From: Mycoplasmopsis columbinasalis
GTDB lineage: Bacteria; Bacillota_I; Bacilli_A; Mycoplasmatales; Metamycoplasmataceae
Assembly (NCBI RefSeq): GCF_900660705.1
Contig: NZ_LR215043.1
Coordinates: forward strand, 248,001 to 312,000
Direction of reading: 5' to 3'
DNA: 64,000 nt
The notes below the pieces were generated by a model. That model saw only the letters and a list, made by a program, of their open reading frames with translations, was not told where the DNA came from and did no database searches. The position numbers were made by a program, and so were the translations under genes. Below, piece by piece: positions 29,060 to 37,842 of this stretch (its first letter is position 1; every line of letters begins with the position of its first letter).

Positions 29060-29491
29060 TTATCCACTCTTCCTCCTTTCTTTTAAATGTCGTCATAATA
29101 GCTGCAAACAAATAAGAAGGGGGGCGAGGCTAAGGCCACATAAATATGCAATGATATTTATTGGATAAAGTGCAAAATACAAACGATAAGCCAAAATGTA
29201 ACGACTTTGTTTATTAATCAATAATGCACTCACAATACCAATGCTAACGACTGTCATATTTAGCAAAAACGCAAGAAAATATCGAAAATTAAAGCTAAAT
29301 TTGCCTTTTTTTAACCTCGACACAATCGTTTTGTTTACAAAAAAATTTCTTATTTCATAAGCAAGATAGGAAAAACAAGTTCCTAACGAAAATCCTAAAG
29401 CTAGACCAAGTTTTTGCAATGGGTAAAATGCACATAAAAGTAATGTAACACTAACACTTACGATTGCATACAACTTGTCATTTAGCACCAA
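29060..29491 (-). CDS. atpI: AtpI-like membrane protein, first gene of the ATP synthase operon
   Basis: 143 residues with four hydrophobic segments (YAIVSVSVTLLLCAFYPL, LGLALGFSLGTCFSYLAY, FLAFLLNMTVVSIGIVSALL, ALYPINIIAYLCGLSLAPLL) and a basic tail KERRKSG. Position before atpB, length and topology match AtpI, an assembly factor for the c-ring; sequence resemblance is weak, as usual for this gene. The last Trp is TGA at 29093. Confidence 0.75.
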
Positions 29492-29549
29492 AACTCCCTC
29501 AAATTGCTCGATAATAAAAAATATGCTAATTTTTGATTAACATATTGTT

Positions 29550-29555
29550 ATTATA
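29550..29555 (-). promoter_or_regulatory. Putative -10 element for the ATP synthase operon
   Basis: Minus-strand TATAAT lies 59 bases upstream of the atpI ATG. A plus-strand TATAAT overlaps it (29552-29557), so direction is not settled by sequence alone. The rest of the 29492-29699 gap is AT-rich with nothing else I can support. Confidence 0.5.
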
Positions 29556-29699
29556 ATACTAATTAAATTGAACAAAGAAGATAAATGAAAGCCTTTTTAG
29601 TTTTAAAAAAAATCTTTAAAAAACACCATTTTTTTAACCAAAACACTTTTTTCAACTTAGCGTTTAAGTGCTAAAAATAGCTTGATTCGTTTTTTTTCA

Positions 29700-30209
29700 T
29701 TAAGGGCGAGTAAGTAAAAATGGCATATGTTTGAAAATGTCTTTAATCATATGGTTGTAACCAATTAAAACTTGAATGCCTTTTAAAAAATCATAGTAAT
29801 AATTACGTTTAATGTAGTCAACTTCATCAATTGATTTGGTAGTGTAAGGATTGTCAAGAATTAGCTTTAATTTTTTGTTTTTGCGCACAGCAAATGAACA
29901 AATCGCATACAAATATCAAAAGAAAAAATTAGAACGAGTTTCATAGTCATTCTTATTTTTTATAATCATTACATCCATAATTAATTTATGAAGAGTTTTT
30001 AAGTGAAATTGTTTTCCTTCGCCAATCATTTGATTCAACTCACTTAATTTTTGATCATTAAAAGACCACTTAAAGTTAATTACAATTTTTTCCAGATTAA
30101 AATAAAAACCTCTAAAACCAAAGGCAAGTTTGTAGTTTTTATAAAGTGAATTTTGAATTAATATTTTTTTACTGATTCGAATTTGTTCTTTGCGCGGATT
30201 CAGAATCAT
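29700..30209 (-). CDS. Hypothetical protein downstream of nusB
   Basis: 169 residues, one TGA Trp at 29916. It begins MILNPRKEQIRISKKIL and is rich in Lys, Phe, Tyr and Asn with segments such as FGFRGFYFNLEKIVINFKWS and KSIDEVDYIKRNYYYDFLKG. No signal peptide or membrane span is obvious. Its start overlaps the end of nusB by 41 bases, so it is translated from the same transcript. I do not recognise the family. Confidence 0.68.
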
Positions 30210-30642
30210 TAATTACACCTTCTTTTTGCATAACAACTTCAGCAAGCACAAAATACTTATAAATACTTTGTAAAATTGCATTTATTCACTTATGAATGTT
30301 TTCAGCACAAAACTTTTTCGCAACATTAATCGCTTCATTAACAACAATTTTAGGATCAAGACCGAGTAAGAATTCATTCACGGCGTTCAACAAAATTCCT
30401 CGCACAAATGGTTCAATTCTTTCTCAAATTCAACCAGAGTTAAAAAAACGACTAATAACTTTTTTGTAGTAATCGTAATTTTTTTGAATTGCTTCAATTT
30501 TTTTAAATTGCTCGTTGCTAAGCAAAATAAAATCATCCTCGAAAATTTCTTGTAAGTTAATTGGTGAATTCATTAGTTCATAACGATACAAAACGTTTAT
30601 TCTTTGTATTCGTTTTTGATGTTGCGACAATTTCTTTTCCAT
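30169..30642 (-). CDS. nusB: Transcription antitermination factor NusB
   Basis: 157 residues, all helical. NusB pairs with S10 and binds the boxA sequence of rRNA transcripts. The diagnostic helix is RRINVLYRYELMN-like here (QRINVLYRYELMN) and the C-terminal half has the family pattern FVRGILLNAVNEFLLGLDP followed by VVNEAINVAKKFCAENIHKW and INAILQSIYK. Two TGA Trp codons. It follows the ECF S-component gene and overlaps the next gene. Confidence 0.9.
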
Positions 30643-30678
30643 AGTAAACCTTTGAAAATTATATAGACAAATGGGTAA

Positions 30679-31620
30679 TTAATATTTTATAGCTACGTTT
30701 TTCACCATATATTGATCTTTTAATCTTGATGTGATGCGATACACAGGAACTAAGACCAAAACATATACTGGTAAAGTTAAAATTGACTTAGCAATAATAC
30801 CTGTAGCTGTGATGGTGAAATCTTTGCCGTAAGTTTTAAGTTTTCCTGTTGTCCCTTTATTTAGTCAATTGTAAAAATTGATGTATGCAATTGAATCTAA
30901 GATTCATCTAAAGATGGCTAAAATAAAAATCACGAGTGTAAATACTAACAAGTAATCAAGAATTTTTTGTTGTCTTTTCTTGATGTAATTATAAATTGTT
31001 CAAGTATAAACAGAAAAAGCTGTCAAAATGTAAGCAACCAAAAAAGTAATAACTATACCTTGACTCACAGAAATTTTGCTTGTAAATTTAAACGAATTAT
31101 CTTCATTAATTCTTGTGAAATAAACAAAAAAGAGAGCTACTAATGTTCCAACAAAAATTAATAATGAAAAAGCAATTCTTGTGACAAAAGTTCAAATGGA
31201 ATCTTTCTTTTTATTTAAGAAAAATAAATAAACAAAAAGCGAAGAAGTAATTGATATGAGTGGCGGCATAATCGCATACATTCAGAATCAAGTTCCAATC
31301 CCTGAAATAATCAACTGAATCAAAGTATCTGAAAGAATAGATAGAACTGCACCCTTATAAAAACCAAAAACTGCGCCAAAAAGAATATAGAAAAGAAATT
31401 CAGAACGAATATTAAAGTTTCTAAAAAAAGTATATTTACCAAAAAACACAACGATAATTTGCAGACCAAGAAAAATTCCCATTAGCGCCAAATCTATTGT
31501 GCGAAATTTAAAACCTTTTCTAGCATTGACCGCGAAGTTTTTTCACATAGCGCCTAATTTGAAGCAAACTGACTTGTCGTTGTCACAATTTTTTTTATCA
31601 TTTTTCATACTAATTGCCAT
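30679..31620 (-). CDS. ECF transporter S component (vitamin-binding subunit, FolT-like)
   Basis: 313 residues from the outer ATG. A hydrophilic, Lys/Asp-rich N-terminus of about 40 residues is followed by six or so hydrophobic segments. The segment IRSEFLFYILFGAVFGFYKG, then AVLSILSDTLIQLI and FWMYAIMPPLISITSSLF, is the usual S-component arrangement for FolT-like families. Substrate cannot be read from the sequence. It would use the EcfA1-A2-T module encoded at 58766-61363. An alternative ATG lies at 31608; a minus-strand TATAAT ends only a few bases before the outer ATG. Four or more TGA Trp codons. Confidence 0.82.
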
Positions 31621-31713
31621 AGGCCTTATTATATGCACATTTCATTTTAAAAATGTGAAAAATATTTTTTGTAAAAACCAAAATTCAAACGTATCTAAAA
31701 GATAGTCTTATAG

Positions 31714-31737
31714 AACAAATTGTATTTACAATTTGTT
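31714..31737. repeat. Perfect inverted repeat in the ECF-S/truB gap
   Basis: Eleven-base arms AACAAATTGTA and TACAATTTGTT around TT. The 31621-31881 gap is a divergent intergenic region and has no ORF. No T run follows directly, so an operator or RNA stem is as likely as a terminator. Confidence 0.5.
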
Positions 31738-31881
31738 GTTCAAAAATTTATTTCGTGCAAAATTTTTTTGTCTTAAATAGTTAATCACAGCAAAAACAAT
31801 TCTTTTAATTAGAGAATGCATACTATCTGGATGTTTTTGTTATAAAATACTAAACCCGAGTTTTCAGTATGAAAGGCAACT

Positions 31882-32748
31882 ATGTTTTATTTAATTAATA
31901 AAGAAAAAAATGTTTCCTCGTTCCAAGAAATTAAAAAATTTGGAAGGCAAAATCAAATAAAAACACTTGGTCACACCGGTACACTTGATCCTTTTGCCAC
32001 CGGGTTATTACTAGTTGCTACTGAAGATGACACGAAACTAATTCAATACATTAAAAATTCAAATAAAACATATGAAGTTACCATCAAATTCGGTTATCAA
32101 AGCAATACTTTTGATAGCGACGGTGAAATTATTAACACAAGCAAAAACAAAGTAACTGCTGATATGTTGAGCGAAATCAAAATTTGATTCGAAACACAAA
32201 CTCAACAACAACCGCCTATTTTTAGTGCCAAAAAAATCAATGGTCAAAGGGCTTATCACTTGGCTCGGAACAATCAAACTGAAGCGCAAATTGCCCTTAA
32301 ACCTATTAAAATTACTGTTTCAAACGTGAAAATTTTAGACTTCGACGAACAAGCACAAGAACTAACTGTTTCTTTGGAAGTGTCTAATGGAACTTATATA
32401 AGATCTTTAGCGAATGATTTAGGTTTGTTTTTACAAACTTTTGCCTTAGCAAAAGAACTAAAAAGAACAAAAATTGCTGATTTTACTCTTGCTCAAATGC
32501 AAAACGAAAAATTTTTAGCAGTACCAACGCCACAATTGCAATATCCACTTTATTTTTTAGAAGAATTCGAAATCACGCAACTCAAAAATGGTTTAACTAT
32601 CGAAGCTAAGCATTTGGAAAATACTCAACAAATTTATTTTTTTATCGCTGACAAAACAAAACCTGATGTCATTTTGGGGGTTGTGCAACAATGCGCTAAT
32701 CAATTAAAAGTCAAGAGGCTTTTCGGAAATAGATTAACTAAATACTAA
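31882..32748 (+). CDS. truB: tRNA pseudouridine-55 synthase TruB
   Basis: 288 residues. TruB isomerises U55 in the T-loop of most tRNAs. The catalytic Asp lies in GHTGTLDPFATGLL (about residues 31-44), and PPIFSAKKINGQRAYHLAR, YEVTIKFGYQ and SNGTYIRSLANDLG are the family motifs. TGA at 32185-32187 is Trp. It is followed immediately by the HAD gene, whose ribosome-binding site overlaps the truB stop. Confidence 0.96.
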
Positions 32749-32759
32749 GGAGACTAACT

Positions 32760-33620
32760 ATAAAAAAAAGAGAATTAACAGCAGAGCAACAAAACCTTAA
32801 AAATGTAATCAAAATTGCTTCGTTTGACATTGATGGCACCATTTTGCCTTATGCGCACTTAGATTTTAGTGATAACACAATCAAAATGTTTGAATTATTA
32901 AGTCAAAAAGGTATTAAATCTGTGATTAATAGTGCACGTGAGTTTGTTACCATTGGTTCTTTGCTTAATCTTGTGCCTGCGGCAAATTATTTTATTGGCG
33001 CCAACGGAATGTTTGTTTACGACATTAAAAATAAGAAAATAATTTACGAAAATCCAATCAAATTAGCTGACTTAGAAACTATTTACAACGAAGTTAAAGA
33101 TTTGCCACAACTTGAAGGTTTCATGGTTACTGACTTAAACTTTTTGTACCACTCACCAGGTATTAACAAAGGTTCTTGATTTTTATCTTCACACAAAGCC
33201 AAAATGAGATTAATGGACTTTGAGGCCATTGACGAAAATCACATTCACATTATTACCTTACAAACTTATGGTCCTGAAACTACTGCACAGCTAGAAACAA
33301 TTATTAACAAAATCATTGAAAAACACAAAATGCCACTTTATGTGAATTCAAAATGACACAAAGGATTATTCATTACACCAACTGGAGTGACCAAATACAG
33401 CGCTTTAGAATGACTCGCAAAGAAACTTGGTTATGAAGCAAATAAAAATTTAATTGCTTTTGGTGATAGTTCCAATGATTACGAAATGATTGAACATTCA
33501 GCTTATGGCGTTTCAGTAGGAACTTACGACGAAAAATTAGTTGCTCTCGCAGATGACATTGCACTCAAAGTGGAACAAGATGGTGCTTACTGAAAATTGA
33601 AAGAATTAGAAATTATTTAA
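32760..33620 (+). CDS. Cof-type HAD phosphatase, apparent AUA start codon
   Basis: 286 residues. Motif I FDIDGTILPY (nucleophile Asp23, Asp25), motif II in SVINSAREF, Lys in HKGLFITPTGVTKYSAL and motif IV AFGDSSNDYEMIEHS with NDYEM mark a type-IIB HAD hydrolase that dephosphorylates sugar phosphates or FMN-like substrates. There is no ATG, GTG or TTG upstream of motif I in this frame. AAGGAG at 32747-32752 is seven bases from ATA at 32760-32762, so AUA is the likely start. The TTG inside motif I (32844) would delete the catalytic residues. Several TGA Trp codons. Confidence 0.88.
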
Positions 33621-33651
33621 AAAATCTTAGGTGGTGTACCTAAGATTTTTT
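33620..33651 (+). terminator. Terminator of the truB-HAD operon
   Basis: Thirteen-base perfect arms (AAAAATCTTAGGT and its complement) with a 5-base loop and a T tail, beginning at the HAD stop codon. Flanking A and T runs would also let it act for the convergent rpe transcript. Confidence 0.85.
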
Positions 33652-33672
33652 ATGAAAATTAAATTAGAAAAG

Positions 33673-34332
33673 TTATTTTTTGCCGTACAAAATTGAGGCA
33701 ATGCGTTCTTTGGTTGGTTCTTTAATTAAAAATGTTCCTGCCACACACGCATCAGCGCCTGCTTTGAAAGTTAAAGGACCAGTAACATTGTTGATGCCGC
33801 CATCAACTTGAATTAGAAAATTGTGTTGGTGCTTAAGTCTTAACAGTTTGAGTGCTTTGACTTTTTCATAAGTAGTTTCAATAAACTTTTGACCGCCAGC
33901 ACCCGGTTCGACTGACATTACTAAAACTAAAGCTAAATATGGCAAGTAACGTTCAATGCTTGTTACTGAAGTATTTGGCTTGATTGCTAAACCTAAGTTC
34001 AAGTTATGTTTCTGCTTTTGAACAAAATCAAATAATTCATCTTCATCAGTTGCTTCAAAGTGAAAAGTGATAATATCGGCAACATCTTTATATTTTTCAA
34101 GTTGTTGTAACGGGTTCTCAATCATTAAGTGCACATCTTTGAAGTGTTGTGGGCAAAGTTTATTGATGTTTTCGAGTTCAGCAAATTCAATTGCTGTGTT
34201 AGGAACAAACTTGCCGTCCATAACATCATAGTGCACCCAGTCGATCCCTTGACTAATTAGTTGTGTTACCATAGCAACACGGTCAGCTGGTTCAACGTTT
34301 AAAATTGATGGTGTTACGCTTCTTTTTTTCAT
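33673..34332 (-). CDS. rpe: Ribulose-phosphate 3-epimerase
   Basis: 219 residues, TIM barrel. It interconverts ribulose 5-phosphate and xylulose 5-phosphate in the pentose phosphate pathway. Motifs: SILNVEPADRV, HYDVMDGKFVPN (metal His and Asp), KDVHLMIENP, MSVEPGAGGQKF and QVDGGINNVT. The ATG follows GGAGG and overlaps the rsgA stop by one base. It is the last gene of gmk-stp-prkC-rsgA-rpe, the Firmicutes-like order. Confidence 0.97.
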   Translation of the reverse strand: MKKRSVTPSILNVEPADRVAMVTQLISQGIDWVHYDVMDGKFVPNTAIEFAELENINKLCPQHFKDVHLMIENPLQQLEKYKDVADIITFHFEATDEDELFDFVQKQKHNLNLGLAIKPNTSVTSIERYLPYLALVLVMSVEPGAGGQKFIETTYEKVKALKLLRLKHQHNFLIQVDGGINNVTGPLTFKAGADACVAGTFLIKEPTKERIASILYGKK

Positions 34333-35156
34333 TATTTTGCCTCCTTTAGTAATTTTAGATAATTGTCATAACGAAATTGCGGGATTTTAGTTCCCACATT
34401 TAACTTAATATTACAAAAATTTGTTGGTTCATTTTCGTGTAAACAGGTTTTGAATTTGCAGAACGCGCCTAATTCTTTGAAGAGTTTAAAAGAACGAGCT
34501 AATTCAGCTTTGGTAAGTTGAATGTCAAGTGAAGAAAAACCGGGTGTGTCAATCAAGTAGCCAGCAAAAACATCGTAAATTTGCACTGTTCTAGTGGTGT
34601 GTTTACCGCGTTGAGCGTTCTTAGCTATGGTTTGCGTTTCAAGGTTTAAATTTAATAATTTATTAATAAAAGTAGTTTTGCCAACACCGCTTTGACCCAT
34701 TAGTGAACAAGTTTTGTGGTCAAAAATTTGTCGTGTGGTCTCAAGTCACTCTGAAGTTTGGTAATTAATTTCATAAACTTGGTAGCCAAGTTGTTGGTAC
34801 CAAATGCTTTCCTGACAATGGCCTAAGTCGGTTTTGGTCACAAAAATAATTGGTTCAACGCCGTTACCTTCAATTAAAGCAAGGTATTTGTCAACCAAAA
34901 AAGTTGAAAAGTTAGGCAAAACTGCACTCATAACCACAATGATATGGTCAATGTTAGCCACTTTCGGACGCACAAACGAATTACGCCGTTCTAAAATTTG
35001 ATTCACAAACCCGTTGTTAAATTCAACATAATCTCCTACTAGAGGGGTGATGTTGTTGTGACGAAACACACCCGCTGCTGGCAACAAATGTATATTTCCA
35101 TCAGTATCTTTAATTTGATATTTGCCGCCAATTGATAAATAAATTCTACCTTGCAT
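34332..35156 (-). CDS. rsgA: Ribosome small-subunit assembly GTPase RsgA
   Basis: 274 residues. RsgA checks 30S maturation. It is a circularly permuted GTPase: an OB-like N-terminus, then G4 VTKTD, then G1 GQSGVGKTT and G3 DTPGFSS, and finally the zinc-binding domain with CKFKTCLHENEPTNFC. TGA Trp at 34746. It overlaps rpe by one base and follows prkC by 6 bases. Confidence 0.96.
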
Positions 35157-35162
35157 AGACTC

Positions 35163-36155
35163 CTACATTAAACCTAAAATTAAACCCACTACTAACAGCA
35201 CACAAGCACTTACTATCCCGATTCCTAAATAAATAAACGCAAAACTGTTGACAAAACCACGAAAAGTTAATTTACTTTTAATTTTTTTGGCATTGAGTGG
35301 TTTTTCGTTAACTCGACTCACATCTAAAGCAGTGCTTAAATCTGCAATCAAGTCTGCCGTGCTGGCGTGGCGTTTGGCTGCATCTTTGGCTGTGGCTTTG
35401 ATAATTACATTAGCCAAAGCTTGGGGAATTACTACCATTTTCATAATGTCTGGCAAAGACTCATTTTTTTGTTTAGCCATTGTTTCAAAGGAATTTTTGC
35501 CTTTAAAAGGGTACTCGCCCGTAAGCATTTCAAAAAGCAAAATACCTAGTGCGTAAATATCGCTTTGCACTGTTGGTTGCGAACGTGAAGAACAAAGTTC
35601 GGGTGCCATATAATAAACTGAACCAACAATTTTTTGTTCTTGCGTGTAACGTTGACTGGTGTCATTTAGAGCGAGGCCAAAATCAATTATTTTGATGTTA
35701 CGATCTTTTGTGATCATCACATTATTGCTCTTGATGTCCCGGTGAATGATATTCATTTTGTGCAGTTCTTGGAGACCTTCGGCAATTTGCAAAGCATAAT
35801 TGACAGCAATGGAAACGTTAATACGGCCTTCTTTAAGTTTATCTTTCAAGTTGAAACCATCAATGTATTCCATAATTAAATATTGCTCATAGTCATCAAT
35901 GTAACCTTCAATGAAAGCTGCCACTTTAGTAGAAGCAATCATCGAGTAAATTTCAACTTCTTGCTCAAATCGCACTTTTACTGACTCTGAGTTACTATTT
36001 TCTGGCAACGTAGTGTACTTTAACGCATAAAAAGTGTTATCTTTAGCATCTTTTCTTTGAATTTTGTAAACTTTTGCAAAACCGCCCGACCCAATTTGAC
36101 TAATAATTTTGTACTTGCGAAACACATTGCTATTTTCGAGAATTTTATAATTCAT
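35163..36155 (-). CDS. prkC: Hanks-type Ser/Thr protein kinase, membrane anchored, no PASTA domain
   Basis: 330 residues from the second Met. Kinase motifs: glycine loop IGSGGFAKVYK, VAIK-like Lys in YALKYT, catalytic HRDIKSNNVMI, IDFGLA and YYMAPEL. A C-terminal membrane span (YLGIGIVSACVLLVVGLILG) leaves no extracellular domain, unlike PASTA kinases of walled Firmicutes. AGAGG lies six bases before the ATG at 36155, whereas the upstream in-frame ATG (36161) touches it, so I take the second. It overlaps the end of the phosphatase gene, giving the usual kinase/phosphatase pair. Confidence 0.94.
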   Translation of the reverse strand: MNYKILENSNVFRKYKIISQIGSGGFAKVYKIQRKDAKDNTFYALKYTTLPENSNSESVKVRFEQEVEIYSMIASTKVAAFIEGYIDDYEQYLIMEYIDGFNLKDKLKEGRINVSIAVNYALQIAEGLQELHKMNIIHRDIKSNNVMITKDRNIKIIDFGLALNDTSQRYTQEQKIVGSVYYMAPELCSSRSQPTVQSDIYALGILLFEMLTGEYPFKGKNSFETMAKQKNESLPDIMKMVVIPQALANVIIKATAKDAAKRHASTADLIADLSTALDVSRVNEKPLNAKKIKSKLTFRGFVNSFAFIYLGIGIVSACVLLVVGLILGLM

Positions 36156-36918
36156 CTTCATCCTCTAAACTCACAATACCAATTGTTAAATTATCAGTCG
36201 AACCATTTTTTAAAGCCTGGTGATTAAGAGTTTCAATTTTTTGCTCAAGTGAATCATTGTTAGCTAACGTGGTACGAAAAAAATTTGGCGTGACGTAATT
36301 ATGCAAACCGTCAGTAGTGCAAACTAAATATTTTGCTTTGTGGTAATGCTCACTTAAATTAAAGACATCAATTTTAACCTTTTTAAGTGGGCCAAGCCCG
36401 GAGGTTAAGTTTTTTGACTCGCGGACAGCGAGTGCTTCTTTTTTGGTGTAATTGTATTCAGTAATTAATTCGTTCAATAAATTATGGTCAATGGAAACTT
36501 GAGACAAAGCGTTTTTTTTAGTGAAAACATAAGTGCGTGAGTCTCCAACATTAAAAACGAAAATTTGGTTAGAAAAGGTATCAACAAACGCGCCGGTGAG
36601 AGTTGTGCCCATATCCATCATCGCCTCGTTATCCTTGGCGATTTCTTTCATTTTTTCACGTGCTAATTGAATTGTTTTTTCTAAAGATTTAGTAAATAAC
36701 TCTATTTTTAAAGGATATTCGCTAACTAAGTAATTTTTTTCAAACTCTTGAGCAAATGTATCAACCGTTATTTGGGCTGCTTTATCACCAAAACTATGTC
36801 CACCCATACCATCGCAAACTAAAAGTAATGCAAAATTATCTTTTTGCAAAAAATTAATGCGATCTTGATTTTCAATTCGATAATTACCAATTAAAGACGA
36901 CGTGGCATACTTAAGCAT
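36145..36918 (-). CDS. stp: PP2C-family Ser/Thr protein phosphatase
   Basis: 257 residues. It should reverse phosphorylation by the adjacent kinase. Metal-binding motifs are clear: VCDGMGGHSFGDKAA, MGTTLTGAFV, NVGDSRTYVF, CTTDGLHNYV and GSTDNLTIGIV. No TGA codons. It overlaps gmk by 8 bases upstream and the kinase gene downstream. Confidence 0.96.
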   Translation of the reverse strand: MLKYATSSLIGNYRIENQDRINFLQKDNFALLLVCDGMGGHSFGDKAAQITVDTFAQEFEKNYLVSEYPLKIELFTKSLEKTIQLAREKMKEIAKDNEAMMDMGTTLTGAFVDTFSNQIFVFNVGDSRTYVFTKKNALSQVSIDHNLLNELITEYNYTKKEALAVRESKNLTSGLGPLKKVKIDVFNLSEHYHKAKYLVCTTDGLHNYVTPNFFRTTLANNDSLEQKIETLNHQALKNGSTDNLTIGIVSLEDEDEL

Positions 36919-37498
36919 TGTTGATCTCTTTTAAAATAATTTCTCTAATTTCAGCTGCCGCTCGTTCTGGAACATCGTTAACAATTTGATATTTAAAGTA
37001 AATTTTTTCTTCCATTTCTTGTTTAGCTTTTTCGAGACGAATTTTCATCACCTCAGGGGTTTCAGTATTGCGGTTAATAATTCGTTTTTCTAAGTCAGCA
37101 AAAGATGGTGGCGAAACAAAAAAAGTAATAATGTTGTATTTTTCTAAATTTTGTGGGTTGTCAAGAATTTTTCTAGCCCCAATGGTTTCAATTTCTAAGA
37201 AAGGAATGTGATTTTGAGCATGAATTCTTTCAATTTCACTATATAAAGTTCCATAATAATTGTTGAAATGATAACTAAATTCGATCACTCCGTTATTGGC
37301 AAGATATTGTTCAAATGTGTTTTTGTCAACAAAAAAGTAATCAACACCGTGTTGTTCTCCAACTCTTGGTGAGCGTGTAGTGGCTGAAATTGAAAAAGCA
37401 AGCTTTAGTTCTTTATGTGCAAAGAGAACTTTTTCAATTGTTCCTTTGCCAACACCAGATGGACCTGTGAAAATAATTATTGGCTTTTTTTCGGGCAT
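36911..37498 (-). CDS. gmk: Guanylate kinase
   Basis: 195 residues. It phosphorylates GMP to GDP. P-loop GPSGVGKGTIEK is at the N-terminus, followed by SATTRSPRVGEQHGVDYFF (GMP binding), EFSYHFNNYYGT and the lid region RNTETPEVMKIRLEKA. It is the first gene of the gmk-stp-prkC-rsgA-rpe operon and is divergent from secG. Confidence 0.97.
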   Translation of the reverse strand: MPEKKPIIIFTGPSGVGKGTIEKVLFAHKELKLAFSISATTRSPRVGEQHGVDYFFVDKNTFEQYLANNGVIEFSYHFNNYYGTLYSEIERIHAQNHIPFLEIETIGARKILDNPQNLEKYNIITFFVSPPSFADLEKRIINRNTETPEVMKIRLEKAKQEMEEKIYFKYQIVNDVPERAAAEIREIILKEINNA

Positions 37499-37558
37499 AT
37501 ACTAACCTCTTAACTTAGTATTCTCTGCATTATTTCTGTAAGAATAAATTTTTATTAT

Positions 37559-37564
37559 TATAAT
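37559..37564 (+). promoter_or_regulatory. Putative -10 element for the secG-rnr operon
   Basis: Exact TATAAT 41 bases before the secG ATG; AGGAG lies just before the start. The gap 37499-37605 is the divergent promoter region with gmk. Confidence 0.55.
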
Positions 37565-37605
37565 ATATTAACTTATCTGAATTTGCTTATTTTATAGGAG
37601 AAAAA

Positions 37606-37839
37606 ATGGTTGCAGTTACAGTCTTTTTGATAATTTTTAGTCTCATAATTATTGTTGTTTCTTTAATGATGGCTCCAGATTCAAACGCATTTTCAGGTGC
37701 ATTAGTAGGATCAAATGACTTAGAACTTTTTAAAAATTCAAAGGAAAGGGGCATCAAAAAAGTACTTAAATATACGATGTTAGTAACAGGAATTTTGTTA
37801 TTAATTTTTGCAATAGTACTCAGAGTGGTAATGAAATAA
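37606..37839 (+). CDS. secG: Preprotein translocase subunit SecG
   Basis: 77 residues with two membrane helices (TVFLIIFSLIIIVVSLMM and VLKYTMLVTGILLLIFAIVL) separated by the Gly/Ala/Ser loop NAFSGALVGSND. SecG assists SecYE in protein export, needed for the lipoproteins in this window. secG directly upstream of rnr is a conserved Gram-positive arrangement, which strengthens the call for this small protein. Confidence 0.9.
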   Translation: MVAVTVFLIIFSLIIIVVSLMMAPDSNAFSGALVGSNDLELFKNSKERGIKKVLKYTMLVTGILLLIFAIVLRVVMK

Positions 37840-37842
37840 TCT

